Shown: positions 16,055-26,351, counted from the first letter of the stretch. The stretch is DNA of 64,000 bases from Streptomyces clavuligerus (GCF_005519465.1 NZ_CP027858.1:2480001-2544000); one strand, 5' to 3'. Notes: a model not told the origin generated them from the sequence alone. Numbers and translations: made by a program.

Positions 16055-17161
16055 ATGAGCTTCGGTCAGGGGGGACCCTCGCACGGGTCCGACGGGCAGG
16101 GCGGGGACCCCTACGGGTCCGGTCAGCACAATCCGTACAGCGGCGGCCGACAGGGGGAGGAGCGGCAGGGGCCCTACGGGGGGCAGCAGGGCGCTCCCGG
16201 CCCCTACCAGGGGCAGCCGAACCAGCCGAACCCCTACGGCCCCGGAGCGGGGCAGCCGAACCCCTACGGGCAGCCCCAGCCGTATCCGGGCTATCCGCAG
16301 CAGGGCGGGCCGGGACAGCCGCAGCCCCCGCAGCAGCAGCCCCGTCCGCAGGCCGCCCAGCAGCCCCCGGCGGCCTCCACCACCCCCGACTGGGCCGCGC
16401 TCGCCGACGCCTCCGCCGCCCGGGACCGGCGCAAGCGGCGGACGCTGATCGGCGGCGCGGCGGTCGCGGCCGTCGCCGTGGCCGCCACGGCGGCGGGCGT
16501 CCTGCTCACCTCCGGCGACGACGGCACAAAAGACAACAGAGGCGGGCAGAGCGCACGGCCGAGCACGAGCGGCGGCACCTCCCCCGGGCCCACGGGCGCC
16601 CCGAAGCCCCCGCCGACCGCCCAGGAGATCGTCGCGGACGAGAAGCTGGACACGGCGCCGCTGACCGTCGACACCCTCTTCCCCGGCCGCAGGATGACCG
16701 CGGGTGACCGGGCCTACACCAAGTCCACCGTGGCCCGCGCCGACGCCTGCTCCGCCGTCACCCAGGGCGGCCTCGGCGACGTCCTGGAGCGCAACGGCTG
16801 CGACCAGGTCTTCCGCGCCACCTACACCCGGGGCAAGATCTCGGTCACCGTCGGTGTCGCCGTCTTCGGGCTGGAGCGCGAGGCGAAGAAGGCGATCGAG
16901 CAGTCCAAGGGCAATATCGCCCCGCTGAAGGCCAAGGGCGGCCCCGACTTCTGCAAGGGCGGCCCGGTCTGCCGCTTCACGGCCAACTCCTACGGCCGCT
17001 ACGCGTACTTCACCACCACCGGGCTCACCGGCGGAAAGCCCGTGAAGAAGGGTGACGAGGCCGCCTTCAAGGCGGGCGACGACGTGGCGGAGACGGTCTT
17101 CCGGGGGCTCGTCGGCCGCGGGGAGACGAAGGCGTCAGCAGCAGCCGGCGCCACCGGCTGA
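16055..17161 (+). CDS. Single-pass membrane protein with Gln/Pro/Gly-rich cytoplasmic tail, function unknown
   Basis: The 368-aa protein starts at ATG 16055 (AGGAT eight bases upstream). Residues 1 to about 100 are low-complexity with repeats of the QPNPYG type. A basic RRKRR stretch then precedes one membrane helix (about 129-150) and an extracytoplasmic domain (about 190-350) with four Cys ([19 protein letters not shown]). This layout is common in Streptomyces membrane proteins of unknown role. It is divergent from the ABC-F gene, and its last 27 bases overlap the convergent end of truA. Confidence 0.75.
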   Translation: MSFGQGGPSHGSDGQGGDPYGSGQHNPYSGGRQGEERQGPYGGQQGAPGPYQGQPNQPNPYGPGAGQPNPYGQPQPYPGYPQQGGPGQPQPPQQQPRPQAAQQPPAASTTPDWAALADASAARDRRKRRTLIGGAAVAAVAVAATAAGVLLTSGDDGTKDNRGGQSARPSTSGGTSPGPTGAPKPPPTAQEIVADEKLDTAPLTVDTLFPGRRMTAGDRAYTKSTVARADACSAVTQGGLGDVLERNGCDQVFRATYTRGKISVTVGVAVFGLEREAKKAIEQSKGNIAPLKAKGGPDFCKGGPVCRFTANSYGRYAYFTTTGLTGGKPVKKGDEAAFKAGDDVAETVFRGLVGRGETKASAAAGATG

Positions 17162-18001
17162 CCCGGGCAGCGACCGCTTGTTGCGGGCCTCCCGGTTCCG
17201 GGCGGCCAGCAGCTCGTCGGCGGGGTAGCCGACCTCCTCCAGGGTGAGGCCGTGCGGGCGCACCACATGGACCGCGGAGTCCCGGACACCCGCCGCCAGC
17301 ACCTTCCCCGGCCAGTCCACGGGCCGGTGCCCGTCCCCGACGAAGAGCAGCGCGCCCACCAGCGAGCGCACCATGTTGTGGCAGAACGCGTCGGCCCGCA
17401 CCGTGGCCGTGATCACCCCGGCGGCGTCGCGCTCCCAGGAGAGCCGCTGAAGGGTGCGGATCGTGGTGGCGCCCTCCCGCTTCTTGCAGTACGCGGCGAA
17501 GTCGTGCTCCCCCAGCAGCGGCTGGGAGGCGGCGTTCATGGCGGCCACGTCCAGCGGCCAGTCGTGCCAGAGCACATGGCCGCGCAGCAGCGGGTCGACC
17601 CCGCCGGGGTGGTCGCTGACGCGATAGGCGTAGCGGCGCCAGACGGCCGAGAAACGGGCGTTGAACCCTGCCGGGGCCTCCTCGGCCCGCCAGATCCGCA
17701 CATCGCGGTCGAGCCGCCCCGCGAGCCGCTTGAGCAGCTTCTCCCGGTGCTCGGCCCACACCTCGGCGGGCAGATCCACATGGGCCACCTGGCCCCGGGC
17801 GTGCACCCCGGCGTCGGTCCGCCCGGCGACGGTCAGCTCGTACGGCCGCGCGGAGCGGGTCACGGTCCGCAGCGCGTCCTCGATCTCCCCCTGGACGGTG
17901 CGCCGCCCGCCCGCCTGCCGGGCCCACCCGGAGAAGTCCCTTCCGTCGTAGGAAAGGTCCAGCCGTACCCGGACGGACCCGGGCTCCACCTCATCGCTCA
18001 C
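17135..18001 (-). CDS. truA: tRNA pseudouridine(38-40) synthase
   Basis: Isomerises uridines 38-40 of the tRNA anticodon arm to pseudouridine. The catalytic Asp63 is in [30 protein letters not shown] and [13 protein letters not shown] are the other family blocks. It has 288 aa from GTG 18001. It follows rplQ with a terminator between, as often seen at the end of the alpha operon. Its 3' end overlaps the convergent membrane-protein gene by 27 bases. Confidence 0.96.
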   Translation of the reverse strand: MSDEVEPGSVRVRLDLSYDGRDFSGWARQAGGRRTVQGEIEDALRTVTRSARPYELTVAGRTDAGVHARGQVAHVDLPAEVWAEHREKLLKRLAGRLDRDVRIWRAEEAPAGFNARFSAVWRRYAYRVSDHPGGVDPLLRGHVLWHDWPLDVAAMNAASQPLLGEHDFAAYCKKREGATTIRTLQRLSWERDAAGVITATVRADAFCHNMVRSLVGALLFVGDGHRPVDWPGKVLAAGVRDSAVHVVRPHGLTLEEVGYPADELLAARNREARNKRSLPGSAGGAGCC

Positions 18002-18063
18002 AGCACAGATCCTCTCAGAGTCCCGCGGCGGCCCCGCCCGGGCCGGCCCGGCCGGGAACGCGG

Positions 18064-18097
18064 AACGGGCCCGCTCCCCGGAGGGAACGGGCCCGTT
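18064..18097 (-). terminator. Terminator after rplQ
   Basis: A 15-bp stem (18064-18078 with 18083-18097, core AACGGGCCCG) with one mismatch and a CGGA loop, 40 bases downstream of the rplQ stop and upstream of truA. Confidence 0.85.
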
Positions 18098-18137
18098 GCG
18101 ACGAGGATCACCCGGAGGCGATCACAGGTCCCGGGAC

Positions 18138-18644
18138 TCAGGCGTCCTTGGACTCGGCCTTCGCCTCGTCGGCGGCCTCGGCGGCGGGGGCGTCCTCGGT
18201 GGCCGCCTCCTCCTTCTTGAGGGCGTCTTCCTTGACCGCACGCTGGGTGGCGGCCTCGGCCTCGGCGACGGTGGCCTTCTTGGCGATCTCGCCCTCGACC
18301 AGCTCGATCACGGCCATGGGAGCGTTGTCACCACGGCGGTTGCCGATCTTGGTGATACGGGTGTAACCACCCGGACGCTCGGCGTACCGCGGAGCGATCT
18401 CGGTGAACAGGGCGTGGACGATGCCCTTGTCCGTGATCGTCTGAAGCACCAGGCGACGGTTGTGGATGTCGCCCTTCTTCGCCTTGGTGATCAGGCGCTC
18501 GGCGACCGGACGCAGGCGGCGGGCCTTGGCCTCGGTCGTGGTGATCCGGCCGTGCTCGAACAGCGCCTTCGCGAGGTTCGCGAGGAGCAGACGCTCGTGC
18601 GCGGCGCTGCCGCCCAGACGGGCACCCTTGGCGGGCTTCGGCAT
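18138..18644 (-). CDS. rplQ: 50S ribosomal protein L17
   Basis: The 168-aa protein starts at ATG 18644 with a very good AAGGAG. The core ([25 protein letters not shown] to the IELVEGE segment) covers about 120 residues. A C-terminal Ala/Glu/Lys-rich acidic tail of about 45 residues follows, longer than in most bacteria but usual in Streptomyces. It is the last gene of the infA-rpmJ-rpsM-rpsK-rpoA-rplQ run. Confidence 0.98.
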   Translation of the reverse strand: MPKPAKGARLGGSAAHERLLLANLAKALFEHGRITTTEAKARRLRPVAERLITKAKKGDIHNRRLVLQTITDKGIVHALFTEIAPRYAERPGGYTRITKIGNRRGDNAPMAVIELVEGEIAKKATVAEAEAATQRAVKEDALKKEEAATEDAPAAEAADEAKAESKDA

Positions 18645-18811
18645 GGTGTTTCTCCTTGTGTGCTGCACCGGCCGTGTCAGGTACCGGTGTCAGGGCCCCG
18701 CGGGCGGATGCCCACGGGCAGTGTGCCGGGGCCCGAAGGCCCCGCCAGGGGCGCAGGGACCCGCGCGCTCAGCCACAACGGCGGCGCACCGTCCCCGCTC
18801 CCCGGGAAGAC

Positions 18812-19834
18812 TCAGTACTGCTCGGTCTCCACGAACCCGGCGTCCGCGTCGTCGTCCGCGCCGAAGGCGTCGGCGGCGGCGGTCGGGTCGAATCCGGGCG
18901 GGCTGTCCTTGAGGGCCAGGCCCATGCCGGCCAGCTTCGCCTTGACCTCGTCGATCGACTTCGCACCGAAGTTGCGGATGTCGAGCAGGTCGGCCTCGGA
19001 GCGGGCGACCAGCTCACCCACGGAGTGGATGCCCTCGCGCTTGAGGCAGTTGTAGGAGCGGACGGTCAGCTCCAGCTCCTCGATCGGCAACGCCAGATCG
19101 GCGGCGAGCGCGGCGTCCGTCGGGGACGGACCCATGTCGATGCCCTCGGCGTCGATGTTCAGCTCACGGGCCAGACCGAACAGCTCGACCAGGGTCTTGC
19201 CGGCGGACGCCATGGCGTCGCGCGGGCGCATGGCCTGCTTGGTCTCGACGTCGACGATCAGCTTGTCGAAGTCGGTGCGCTGCTCGACTCGGGTGGCCTC
19301 GACCTTGTAGGTGACCTTGAGGACCGGCGAGTAGATGGAGTCGACCGGGATACGGCCGATCTCCTGGCCCACCTGCTTGTTCTGGACGGCGGAGACATAG
19401 CCGCGACCGCGCTCGACGGTCAGCTCCATCTCCAGCTTGCCCTTGCCGTTGAGGGTGGCGAGGACCAGGTCGGGGTTGTGCACCTCGACACCGGCCGGGG
19501 GCGCGATGTCGGCGGCGGTGACCAGACCCGGGCCCTGCTTGCGCAGGTACATCACGACCGGCTCGTCGTGCTCCGAGGAGACGACCAGCTGCTTGATGTT
19601 GAGGATCAGGTCGGTGACGTCCTCCTTGACGCCCGGCACGGTGGTGAACTCGTGCAGCACGCCGTCGATGCGGATGGACGTGACCGCCGCACCCGGGATC
19701 GAGGAGAGGAGGGTACGGCGGAGGGAGTTGCCGAGGGTGTAGCCGAAGCCCGGCTCCAGCGGCTCGATCACGAACCGGGAGCGGTACTCGTCGACGACCT
19801 CTTCGGTCAGCGAGGGACGCTGAGCGATCAGCAT
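18812..19834 (-). CDS. rpoA: RNA polymerase alpha subunit
   Basis: The alpha dimer nucleates RNA polymerase assembly and its C-terminal domain contacts promoter UP elements and activators. The N-terminal domain shows [28 protein letters not shown]. The CTD shows [22 protein letters not shown] and [15 protein letters not shown] short acidic tail ends the 340-aa protein. ATG at 19834. The gap to rpsK (248 bases) holds the duplicated rpsK end. Confidence 0.99.
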   Translation of the reverse strand: MLIAQRPSLTEEVVDEYRSRFVIEPLEPGFGYTLGNSLRRTLLSSIPGAAVTSIRIDGVLHEFTTVPGVKEDVTDLILNIKQLVVSSEHDEPVVMYLRKQGPGLVTAADIAPPAGVEVHNPDLVLATLNGKGKLEMELTVERGRGYVSAVQNKQVGQEIGRIPVDSIYSPVLKVTYKVEATRVEQRTDFDKLIVDVETKQAMRPRDAMASAGKTLVELFGLARELNIDAEGIDMGPSPTDAALAADLALPIEELELTVRSYNCLKREGIHSVGELVARSEADLLDIRNFGAKSIDEVKAKLAGMGLALKDSPPGFDPTAAADAFGADDDADAGFVETEQY

Positions 19835-19969
19835 GTGTATCGATCCTTCAGTCGGGGGCGCCCGCTATATGACGCCCGACATATGTGGTGCAAGGGTACG
19901 GGCGGCACGGCCCACGAGGGGGTCGTACCGCCCGGACACTCAGGATGAAGCGGTGAGGCGCACGCGGCA

Positions 19970-20116
19970 CCTCGGCCGTGCGTCAGACGCGGCGGCGCTT
20001 CGGCGGACGGCAGCCGTACTGCGACATGAGGGGGATGACCCCCACACCCCCAGCAGGCTGCCGACCGTGCCTCGGCCGTGCGTCAGACGCGGCGGCGCTT
20101 CGGCGGACGGCAGCCG
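19970..20116. repeat. 47-bp duplication of the rpsK 3' end, period exactly 100 bp
   Basis: The 47 bases at 20070-20116, which include the last codons and stop of rpsK, recur identically at 19970-20016 inside the rpsK-rpoA spacer. The copy would encode the same S11 tail ([10 protein letters not shown] then stop). The sequence next to it still looks related (V-P-...-YGCRPP against V-P-...-NGCRPP), so the duplication was longer and has diverged. The offset is not a multiple of three, so read-through of rpsK would not enter the copy in frame. Confidence 0.95.
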
Positions 20117-20487
20117 TTGTGCGGCGTGGGGGTGACGTCCTGGATCGAGCCGACCTCAAGACCGGTGGCCTGGAGGGAGCGGATCGCGGTCTCACGGCCG
20201 GAGCCGGGACCCTTCACGAAGACGTCGACCTTGCGCATGCCGTGCTCCTGCGCGCGGCGGGCGGCCGACTCGGCGGCCATCTGCGCGGCGAAGGGGGTGG
20301 ACTTGCGCGAGCCCTTGAAGCCGACGTGGCCGGCGGAGGCCCAGGAGATCACGTTGCCGGACGGGTCCGTGATCGACACGATCGTGTTGTTGAACGTGCT
20401 CTTGATGTGCGCGTGGCCGTGAGCGACGTTCTTCTTTTCCTTGCGGCGCACCTTCTTGGCAGCGCCCTGACGACCCTTGGGGGGCAT
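20083..20487 (-). CDS. rpsK: 30S ribosomal protein S11
   Basis: Platform protein near the 3' end of 16S rRNA. The 134-aa protein has an N-terminal basic segment ([21 protein letters not shown]), the [22 protein letters not shown] core and the conserved C-terminus ending [12 protein letters not shown] at 20487, with GTAGGAG upstream. It lies between rpsM and rpoA. Confidence 0.98.
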   Translation of the reverse strand: MPPKGRQGAAKKVRRKEKKNVAHGHAHIKSTFNNTIVSITDPSGNVISWASAGHVGFKGSRKSTPFAAQMAAESAARRAQEHGMRKVDVFVKGPGSGRETAIRSLQATGLEVGSIQDVTPTPHNGCRPPKRRRV

Positions 20488-20585
20488 CTATAACTCCTAC
20501 GGGAGGTGGTCGGTCCTTCAGCGAAGACCGCTGGTTGGCGCGGAGTCCCGGGTGGTACCCGGCCCTCCGCCATGTCCGCTGAGGA

Positions 20586-20966
20586 CTACTTCTTGCCCGG
20601 CTTCTTCTTACCGGCGATGGCGCGACGCGGGCCCTTGCGGGTACGAGCGTTCGTGCTGGTGCGCTGGCCGTGGACCGGCAGACCGCGGCGGTGACGCAGA
20701 CCCTGGTAGCAGCCGATCTCCACCTTGCGGCGGATGTCGGCCTGGATCTCGCGACGGAGGTCACCCTCGGTCTTGATGTTGTTGTCCACGTACTCGCGGA
20801 TCTTGACCAGGTCCTCTTCGGCCAGGTCACGAACGCGGGTGTTCGGGTTCACACCGGTGGCGGCGAGGGTCTCCTGCGCCAGGGTGCGGCCGATACCGAA
20901 GACGTAGGTGAGTGCGATCTCCACACGCTTTTCGCGCGGGATGTCAACACCGGAAACGCGTGCCAT
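20586..20966 (-). CDS. rpsM: 30S ribosomal protein S13
   Basis: Head protein forming intersubunit bridges and contacting P-site t[29 protein letters not shown] begins the 126-aa protein. The C-terminus is the basic [26 protein letters not shown] at 20966 with GGAG eight bases upstream; the longer upstream frame is not coding-like. Confidence 0.98.
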   Translation of the reverse strand: MARVSGVDIPREKRVEIALTYVFGIGRTLAQETLAATGVNPNTRVRDLAEEDLVKIREYVDNNIKTEGDLRREIQADIRRKVEIGCYQGLRHRRGLPVHGQRTSTNARTRKGPRRAIAGKKKPGKK

Positions 20967-21180
20967 GCAATGGCTCCTGTGTGTTCGGGGGTCTTCCGCA
21001 GAACCACTCCCGCCCGCCGACCCCGCCACACCCCTGAGGGGTCGTGGAAGAGGTGGTACGAACCGGGTCTCCGGCCCCCGCCGGAGGTGTCGTCAGCCGC
21101 GGTGCGGCCGGACGGGTTCTGCCTATGTACGTTGTGCTCGCGTCGCGCGAAGAACTGCGGGAAGTGCAGGTCGGCGTGCG

Positions 21181-21294
21181 TCAGCCCTGGCGCTGCTTGT
21201 GGCGCAGGTTGTCGCAGATGACCATGACCCGGCCGTGACGGCGGATCACCTTGCACTTGTCGCAGATCTTCTTGACGCTCGGCTTGACCTTCAT
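21181..21294 (-). CDS. rpmJ: 50S ribosomal protein L36, zinc-binding form
   Basis: A 37-aa protein found by reading the gap between rpsM and inf[21 protein letters not shown], then [17 protein letters not shown]. The Zn ribbon ligands Cys-x2-Cys...Cys...His are all present, so this is the C+ form. ATG at 21294 has a GGTGAG-type upstream sequence. It lies 54 bases downstream of infA, the standard actinobacterial order. Confidence 0.98.
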   Translation of the reverse strand: MKVKPSVKKICDKCKVIRRHGRVMVICDNLRHKQRQG

Positions 21295-21348
21295 GGGGTG
21301 AGGTTCTCCGGGTCAGTGCCGACGCCCCGAAGAGGGGCGCGACAAGAT

Positions 21349-21570
21349 CTACTTGTAGCGGTAGACGATCCGGCCACGCGTCAGGTCGTACGGAGACAGC
21401 TCCACGACGACCCGGTCGTCCGGAAGGATTCGGATGTAGTGCATCCGCATCTTGCCGGAGATGTGCGCGAGGACCTTGTGACCGTTCTGAAGCTCCACCT
21501 TGAACATCGCGTTCGGGAGGGACTCGATCACGGTGCCCTCGATCTCGATGGCACCTTGCTTCTTGGCCAC
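21349..21570 (-). CDS. infA: Translation initiation factor IF-1
   Basis: The 73-aa OB-fold protein binds the 30S A site during initiation. It starts at GTG 21570 ([20 protein letters not shown]) with GAAGGGCG upstream. [21 protein letters not shown] and [11 protein letters not shown] segments are intact. It leads the operon that runs to rplQ. Confidence 0.98.
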   Translation of the reverse strand: MAKKQGAIEIEGTVIESLPNAMFKVELQNGHKVLAHISGKMRMHYIRILPDDRVVVELSPYDLTRGRIVYRYK

Positions 21571-21650
21571 GCTTCGCCCTTCGAATCGGCTACCTTGATC
21601 GACTCCCGTCGCCATGTGCGGACACACGGGTACACGAGAGCCGACGCATC

Positions 21651-21656
21651 AGTCTA
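21651..21656 (-). promoter_or_regulatory. Probable -10 of the infA-rplQ operon promoter
   Basis: TAGACT on the minus strand, about 80 bases upstream of infA, is a consensus -10. The -35 at 17-18 bases is weak (TTCGTC). The 245-base gap between map and infA otherwise contains GC-rich inverted repeats (GCCCGGC types at about 21720-21780) that may end the map transcript. Confidence 0.5.
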
Positions 21657-21815
21657 CGCCAGGCCCCTCGAAAAGACGAATCCAGGGAGCTTGCCCAGGG
21701 TTCGTGATCCTTACGCAGGGCCCGGCGGGCGGCGGCCGAAGACCGCCGGGTGCCCCGGGTCCGGCGGCCCGGGGTCCCGGAGCCGGGGCAGGGCCCCGTC
21801 CGGCGGTCGGCGGGC

Positions 21816-22652
21816 TCAGCCCAGCGGGTCCGGCGCCGCCGTGATCCCCAGCTCGGCCAGCCGGGCCCGGCCGCAGTCCGGCGCGGTGAGGACGAGCGGC
21901 CCCTCCTCGGTCACGGCCACCGAGTGCTCCCAGTGGGAGGACCAGGTCCCGTCCGTGGTGATCACGGTCCACTCGTCCGCGAGCACCTCGGTCTTCGGCG
22001 TGCCCAGCGAGACCATCGGCTCGATGGCCAGGCAGAGGCCGGGCACCAGCTTGGGGCCCTTGCCGCGCTTGCGGGCGACGTAGTTCAGCAGATGCGGTTC
22101 CATGTGCATCTCGGTGCCGATGCCGTGGCCGCCGTACTCCTCGATGATCCCGTACCGGCCGCCGCCCGGCTTGGGCTGGCGGCGGATGTAGGTCTCGATG
22201 GACCGCGAGACGTCCACCAGGCGGTTGCCGCTCTTCATCGCGGCGATCCCGGCCCACATGGACGCCTCGGTCACCCGGGACAGCTCGACCAGCTCCGGGG
22301 CGTGACCGGTGCCGACGAAGGCGGTGTAGGCGGCGTCCCCGTGCCAGCCGTCGATGACGGCACCGGCGTCGATGGAGATGATGTCGCCGTCCTTGAGCAC
22401 GGTCTTGTCGTCCGGGATGCCATGGACGACGACCTCGTTCACCGAGGTGCAGATCGTGGCGGGGAAACCGCCGTAGCCCAGGAAGTTCGACTTCGCCCCG
22501 TGCTCGGCGATCACCTTGCGGGCGACCTCGTCCAGGTCCCGGGTGGTGGCGCCGGGCACGGCGGCCTCGCGCGTCGCGGCGTGGATCGCGGCGACGACCA
22601 GCCCCGCCTCGCGCATCTTCGCGATCTGCTCCGGGGTCTTGATCTGCACCAT
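21816..22652 (-). CDS. map: Methionine aminopeptidase, type I
   Basis: Removes N-terminal Met from nascent proteins. The metal-binding residues sit in SIDAGAVIDGWHGDAA (two Asp), GGHGIGTEMH (His), LAIEPMV (Glu) and HWEHSVAV (Glu). It has 278 aa from ATG 22652 (MVQIKTPEQIAKMREAG), with GGAAGG upstream. It follows adk in the secY-adk-map group after 233 bases. Confidence 0.97.
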   Translation of the reverse strand: MVQIKTPEQIAKMREAGLVVAAIHAATREAAVPGATTRDLDEVARKVIAEHGAKSNFLGYGGFPATICTSVNEVVVHGIPDDKTVLKDGDIISIDAGAVIDGWHGDAAYTAFVGTGHAPELVELSRVTEASMWAGIAAMKSGNRLVDVSRSIETYIRRQPKPGGGRYGIIEEYGGHGIGTEMHMEPHLLNYVARKRGKGPKLVPGLCLAIEPMVSLGTPKTEVLADEWTVITTDGTWSSHWEHSVAVTEEGPLVLTAPDCGRARLAELGITAAPDPLG

Positions 22653-22885
22653 GGCCTTGCCTTCCACCTCTGTCGTCGGTCCTCTGTGACCGTCTGCGCC
22701 CTGCCGGCGGGACGGCCCCTCGGGGCTCCGGTCCTCGCTCAACAGTACGGCCGCGGTGCCTCTCGGACACCGCGGCCGTCGGTCGCGCACCGCGTACGGC
22801 CGTGCACGACTCTGGTACTGCTCCTGACGGTACGGACACCCGTACCGCGAAACCGTCCGCCCTGGCCGGCGGCGGCCTCGGTCTT

Positions 22886-23530
22886 CTACTGCAACGCGGC
22901 CATCGCCCGCTGGGTCACCTCGGTGACCTTGCCCAGCGCCGAGATCGTCACCACGAGGCCCTGGCCCCGGTAGTAGTCGATGATCGGCTCGGTCTGGGTG
23001 TGGTAGACCTCCAGGCGCTTGCGCACGGTGGTCTCGGAGTCGTCGTCGCGCTGGTACAGATCGCCACCGCAGACGTCGCACACACCCTCCTGGGCCGGAG
23101 GCGAGTACGTCACATGGAAGACGTGGCTGGAGTCGTTCCGGCAGATGCGCCGGCCCGCGATCCGCTTGACCACCTCGTCCTCGGGGACCTCCAGGTCGAG
23201 CACCGCGTCCAGCGTCATGCCCTCGGACTTCAGCATCGCGTCCAGCGCCTCGGCCTGCGAGACATTGCGCGGGAAGCCGTCGAGCAGAAAGCCGCCGGTG
23301 GCGTCCGGCCGTTCCATCCGGTCCTTGGCCATGCCGATGGTGACCTCGTCGGGGACCAGCTCTCCCGCGTCCATGTAGGACTTGGCCTGACGGCCGAGGT
23401 CGGTGCCCTGGCTGATGTTGGCCCGGAAGAGATCCCCCGTGGAGATGTGCGGGATCGACAGGTTCTCGGCAAGGTACGCGGCCTGCGTTCCCTTGCCCGC
23501 ACCGGGGGGTCCGACGAGGACGATTCGCAT
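22886..23530 (-). CDS. adk: Adenylate kinase
   Basis: Interconverts ATP + AMP and 2 ADP. The P-loop GPPGAGKGTQ is at residues 7-16; FLLDGFPRN and the AMP site are present. The 214-aa protein has a long LID domain with a Zn-type ribbon variant: Cys-x2-Asp on the first side (ICRNDSSH) and Cys-x2-Cys on the second (VCDVCGG). The ATG overlaps the secY stop (TAATG), which indicates translational coupling. Confidence 0.98.
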   Translation of the reverse strand: MRIVLVGPPGAGKGTQAAYLAENLSIPHISTGDLFRANISQGTDLGRQAKSYMDAGELVPDEVTIGMAKDRMERPDATGGFLLDGFPRNVSQAEALDAMLKSEGMTLDAVLDLEVPEDEVVKRIAGRRICRNDSSHVFHVTYSPPAQEGVCDVCGGDLYQRDDDSETTVRKRLEVYHTQTEPIIDYYRGQGLVVTISALGKVTEVTQRAMAALQ

Positions 23531-24849
23531 TAGCGGAGGAACCCTTCGTAATTGCGCTGCTGGAGCTGGCTCTCGATCTGCTTCACGGTCTCCAGACCCA
23601 CACCCACGATGATGAGGATGCTTGTCCCGCCGAACGGGAAGTTCTGGTTCGCGCCCCCGAAGAAAGCCAACGCCATCGTCGGCACAAGAGCAATCAGGCC
23701 CAGATACAGCGAGCCCGGCCAAGTGATCCGGTTGAGTACGTAACTCAGATACTCGGCAGTAGGTCGACCAGCCCGGATGCCCGGGATGAACCCACCATAC
23801 TTCTTCATGTTGTCCGCGACTTCCTCGGGGTTGAACGAGATAGCCACATAGAAGAAGGCGAAGAAGACGATCAGAATGAAGTACGCGGTGATGTAGTACG
23901 GGTGGTCACCTGTGACGAAGTACTTCTCGATCCAGGTCTTCCACTCCGAGGTACCGCTGGAGAACTGTGCCACCAGGGCCGGGATGTACAGCAGCGACGA
24001 GGCGAAGATGACGGGGATCACACCCGCCTGGTTCACCTTGAGCGGAATGTAGGTCGACGTACCGCCGTACGAACGGCGGCCGATCATGCGCTTGGCGTAC
24101 TGCACCGGAATCCGGCGCTGTGCCTGCTCCACGAAGACGACCAGGCCGACCATCACAAAACCGACCGCGATGACGGTGCCGAACTCGATCCATCCCTGTG
24201 CGAGCTTGCCGCTCTCCTTGATGGCCCAGAGCTGACCCGGGAAGCCGGCCGCGATGGAGATGAACATCAGGATCGACATGCCATTGCCGATTCCGCGGTC
24301 GGTGATCAGTTCACCGAGCCACATGACGGCAGCCGTACCCGCGGTCATCGTGATGACCATCGTGACGGTCGTGAAGATGGATTGGTCGGGAACGATCTGA
24401 TTCGCGACCTGACAGCCACTGAAGAGCGCGCCACTGCGCGCGGTGGCCACCAGACCGGTGCCCTGGAGCACGGCGAGAGCGATCGTCAGATAACGGGTGT
24501 ACTGCGTAATCTTCGCGGTCCCGGACTGACCCTCCTTCTTAAGGGCTTCCAATCGCGGAATGACCACGGTCAGCAGCTGGAGGATGATGCTCGCCGTGAT
24601 GTAGGGCATGATGCCCAGGGCGAAGATGGTGATCTGCAGCAGCGCGCCGCCACTGAACATGTTCACCAGGCCGAACAGGCTGTTGTTGTTCTCCTGCGCC
24701 TGGTCTACACAGATCTGTACGTTCTGGTAATCGATGCCCGGTGTGGGGATATGTGACCCGAGCCGGTACAGCACGATGATGGCGAGCGTGAACAGCAGCT
24801 TCTTGCGCAGGTCGGGCGTCTTGAACGCCCGGGCGAACGCGGTGAGCAC
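23530..24849 (-). CDS. secY: Protein translocase subunit SecY
   Basis: Ten-helix channel of the SecYEG translocon. It has 439 aa from GTG 24849, preceded by a perfect AGGAGG. TM1 (LLFTLAIIVLYRLG), the plug region after PTPGIDY, TM2 (IFALGIMPYITASIILQLL), the lateral-gate helices and the cytosolic AKRMIGRRSYGG loop that binds SecA and the ribosome are recognisable. It is separated from rplO by a 13-bp terminator hairpin, so it probably has its own promoter in the 257-base gap, although no convincing -35/-10 pair was found there. Confidence 0.98.
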   Translation of the reverse strand: MLTAFARAFKTPDLRKKLLFTLAIIVLYRLGSHIPTPGIDYQNVQICVDQAQENNNSLFGLVNMFSGGALLQITIFALGIMPYITASIILQLLTVVIPRLEALKKEGQSGTAKITQYTRYLTIALAVLQGTGLVATARSGALFSGCQVANQIVPDQSIFTTVTMVITMTAGTAAVMWLGELITDRGIGNGMSILMFISIAAGFPGQLWAIKESGKLAQGWIEFGTVIAVGFVMVGLVVFVEQAQRRIPVQYAKRMIGRRSYGGTSTYIPLKVNQAGVIPVIFASSLLYIPALVAQFSSGTSEWKTWIEKYFVTGDHPYYITAYFILIVFFAFFYVAISFNPEEVADNMKKYGGFIPGIRAGRPTAEYLSYVLNRITWPGSLYLGLIALVPTMALAFFGGANQNFPFGGTSILIIVGVGLETVKQIESQLQQRNYEGFLR

Positions 24850-25038
24850 GGTGCCTCCTGCGACCCCCGCGCAACTGCGTCAGAGGTGACGGTCTTGAGG
24901 ATCGACGAATACGTTTCAGGCAAGTCCGTACGGTCCCGGTGAAAGCGGACCTTACGGTACGAGGGGCAGACCCCCCGCATGTTTACAGCAACAGTGCACG
25001 CCACCTTACCGGCGACGGTGCCCCCCTTGGAACGACCA

Positions 25039-25073
25039 ACCGGGGATGCCCCATTTGAGAGGGCATCCCCGGT
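25039..25073 (-). terminator. Hairpin between rplO and secY
   Basis: Perfect 13-bp stem (ACCGGGGATGCCC, 25039-25051, with 25061-25073) and a nine-base loop, 34 bases after the rplO stop. It may end or attenuate the S10-spc transcript before secY. Confidence 0.8.
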
Positions 25074-25106
25074 CGGATGGTTCAGCTTTCAGCCACAGAG
25101 GCCGTC

Positions 25107-25562
25107 TCAGACGAGCTCGGTGACCGTGCCGCCAGCGGCGGCGATCTTCTCCTTGGCGGAGCCGGAGACGGCGTCGACCGTCACCTGCAGCGCCACGGAG
25201 ATCTCGCCCTGGCCCAGGACCTTGACGAGGTGGTTCTTGCGAACCGCACCCTTGGCGACCAGATCGGCCACCGTGACCTCGCCACCCTGCGGGTAGAGCG
25301 CGGCCAGCTTGTCCAGGTTGACCACCTGGTACTCGGTGCGGAAGGGGTTGTTGAAGCCCTTCAGCTTCGGGAGGCGCATGTGGAGGGGCATCTGCCCACC
25401 CTCGAAGCGCTCCGGAACCTGGTAGCGGGCCTTGGTGCCCTTGGTTCCACGACCTGCGGTCTTACCCTTGGACGCCTCACCACGACCCACACGGGTCTTG
25501 GCGGTCTTGGCACCCGGGGCGGGGGCGAGGTTGTGGAGGCGCAGCGGGTTGTTCTCCGCCAT
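25107..25562 (-). CDS. rplO: 50S ribosomal protein L15
   Basis: The 151-aa protein has the [21 protein letters not shown] glycine-rich N-terminus and [21 protein letters not shown] at 25562, one base after the rpmD stop. It is the last gene of the spc group before secY. Confidence 0.98.
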   Translation of the reverse strand: MAENNPLRLHNLAPAPGAKTAKTRVGRGEASKGKTAGRGTKGTKARYQVPERFEGGQMPLHMRLPKLKGFNNPFRTEYQVVNLDKLAALYPQGGEVTVADLVAKGAVRKNHLVKVLGQGEISVALQVTVDAVSGSAKEKIAAAGGTVTELV

Positions 25563-25563
25563 G

Positions 25564-25746
25564 TCAGTCGACCTCCTCGACCGTGACGAGGTGGCGGACG
25601 GTGTGCACCATGCCGCGGAACTCGGGACGGTCCTCCTTGACAACCACGTCGTTCAGCCGCTTGAGGCCGAGCGAACGCAGGGTGTCGCGGTGGTTCTGCT
25701 TACTGCCGATGTACGACTTCGTCTGCGTGATCTTGAGGCGGGGCAT
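25564..25746 (-). CDS. rpmD: 50S ribosomal protein L30
   Basis: The 60-aa protein ([20 protein letters not shown] start) is the short bacterial L30. Its ATG overlaps the rpsE stop as TGATG, so it is likely translated by re-initiation. Confidence 0.98.
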   Translation of the reverse strand: MPRLKITQTKSYIGSKQNHRDTLRSLGLKRLNDVVVKEDRPEFRGMVHTVRHLVTVEEVD

Positions 25747-26351
25747 CAGGCACCCGCTCCCGCACGAGCACGCAGCAGAGCCGCGGGGGCGACGTCCTCC
25801 AGCGGCAGACCGCGGCGGGCCGCGATCTCCTCGGGACGCTGGAGACCCTTCAGGGCCTCCACGGTCGCGTGCACGATGTTGATCGCGTTGTCGGAGCCGA
25901 GCGACTTCGACAGGATGTCGTGGATACCGGCGCACTCCAGAACGGCGCGCACCGGACCACCGGCGATAACACCGGTACCCGGGGTGGCGGGCTTGAGCAG
26001 GACGACGCCCGCAGCCTTCTCACCCTGGATGGGGTGGGGGATGGTGCCCTGGATACGGGGGACCTTGAAGAAGTGCTTCTTGGCCTCCTCCACACCCTTG
26101 GCGATGGCGGCCGGCACCTCCTTGGCCTTGCCGTAACCGACACCCACGGTGCCGTCACCATCGCCCACCACGACCAGCGCGGTAAAGCTGAAGCGACGAC
26201 CACCCTTCACAACCTTGGCGACGCGGTTGATCGCGACGACGCGCTCAACGTAAGCGGTCTTCTCGGCGGCAGCAGCGCCACCGTCCCGACCCTTCCGGTC
26301 CCGCCGCTCGCCGCCACCGGCACCGCTGCCGCGGCGCTGGGGTCCAGCCAT
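25746..26351 (-). CDS. rpsE: 30S ribosomal protein S5
   Basis: Decoding-site and helicase-side protein. The 201-aa protein has a Gly/Arg-rich N-terminal extension ([20 protein letters not shown]). The double-stranded-RNA-like domain contains [21 protein letters not shown], the region of the spectinomycin-resistance loop, which looks unchanged. The start is ATG at 26351. It is 66 bases downstream of rplR. Confidence 0.98.
   Translation of the reverse strand: MAGPQRRGSGAGGGERRDRKGRDGGAAAAEKTAYVERVVAINRVAKVVKGGRRFSFTALVVVGDGDGTVGVGYGKAKEVPAAIAKGVEEAKKHFFKVPRIQGTIPHPIQGEKAAGVVLLKPATPGTGVIAGGPVRAVLECAGIHDILSKSLGSDNAINIVHATVEALKGLQRPEEIAARRGLPLEDVAPAALLRARAGAGA

Noticed and set aside
19983..20195. 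70-codon minus-strand frame ending in the duplicated S11 tail
   Set aside because: The part before the tail is not S11-like and overlaps rpsK; treated as a repeat rather than a second gene.
24850..25038. secY promoter from TTGCCT and TACCGT words
   Set aside because: No pair with 16-19 bp spacing and two good hexamers was found.
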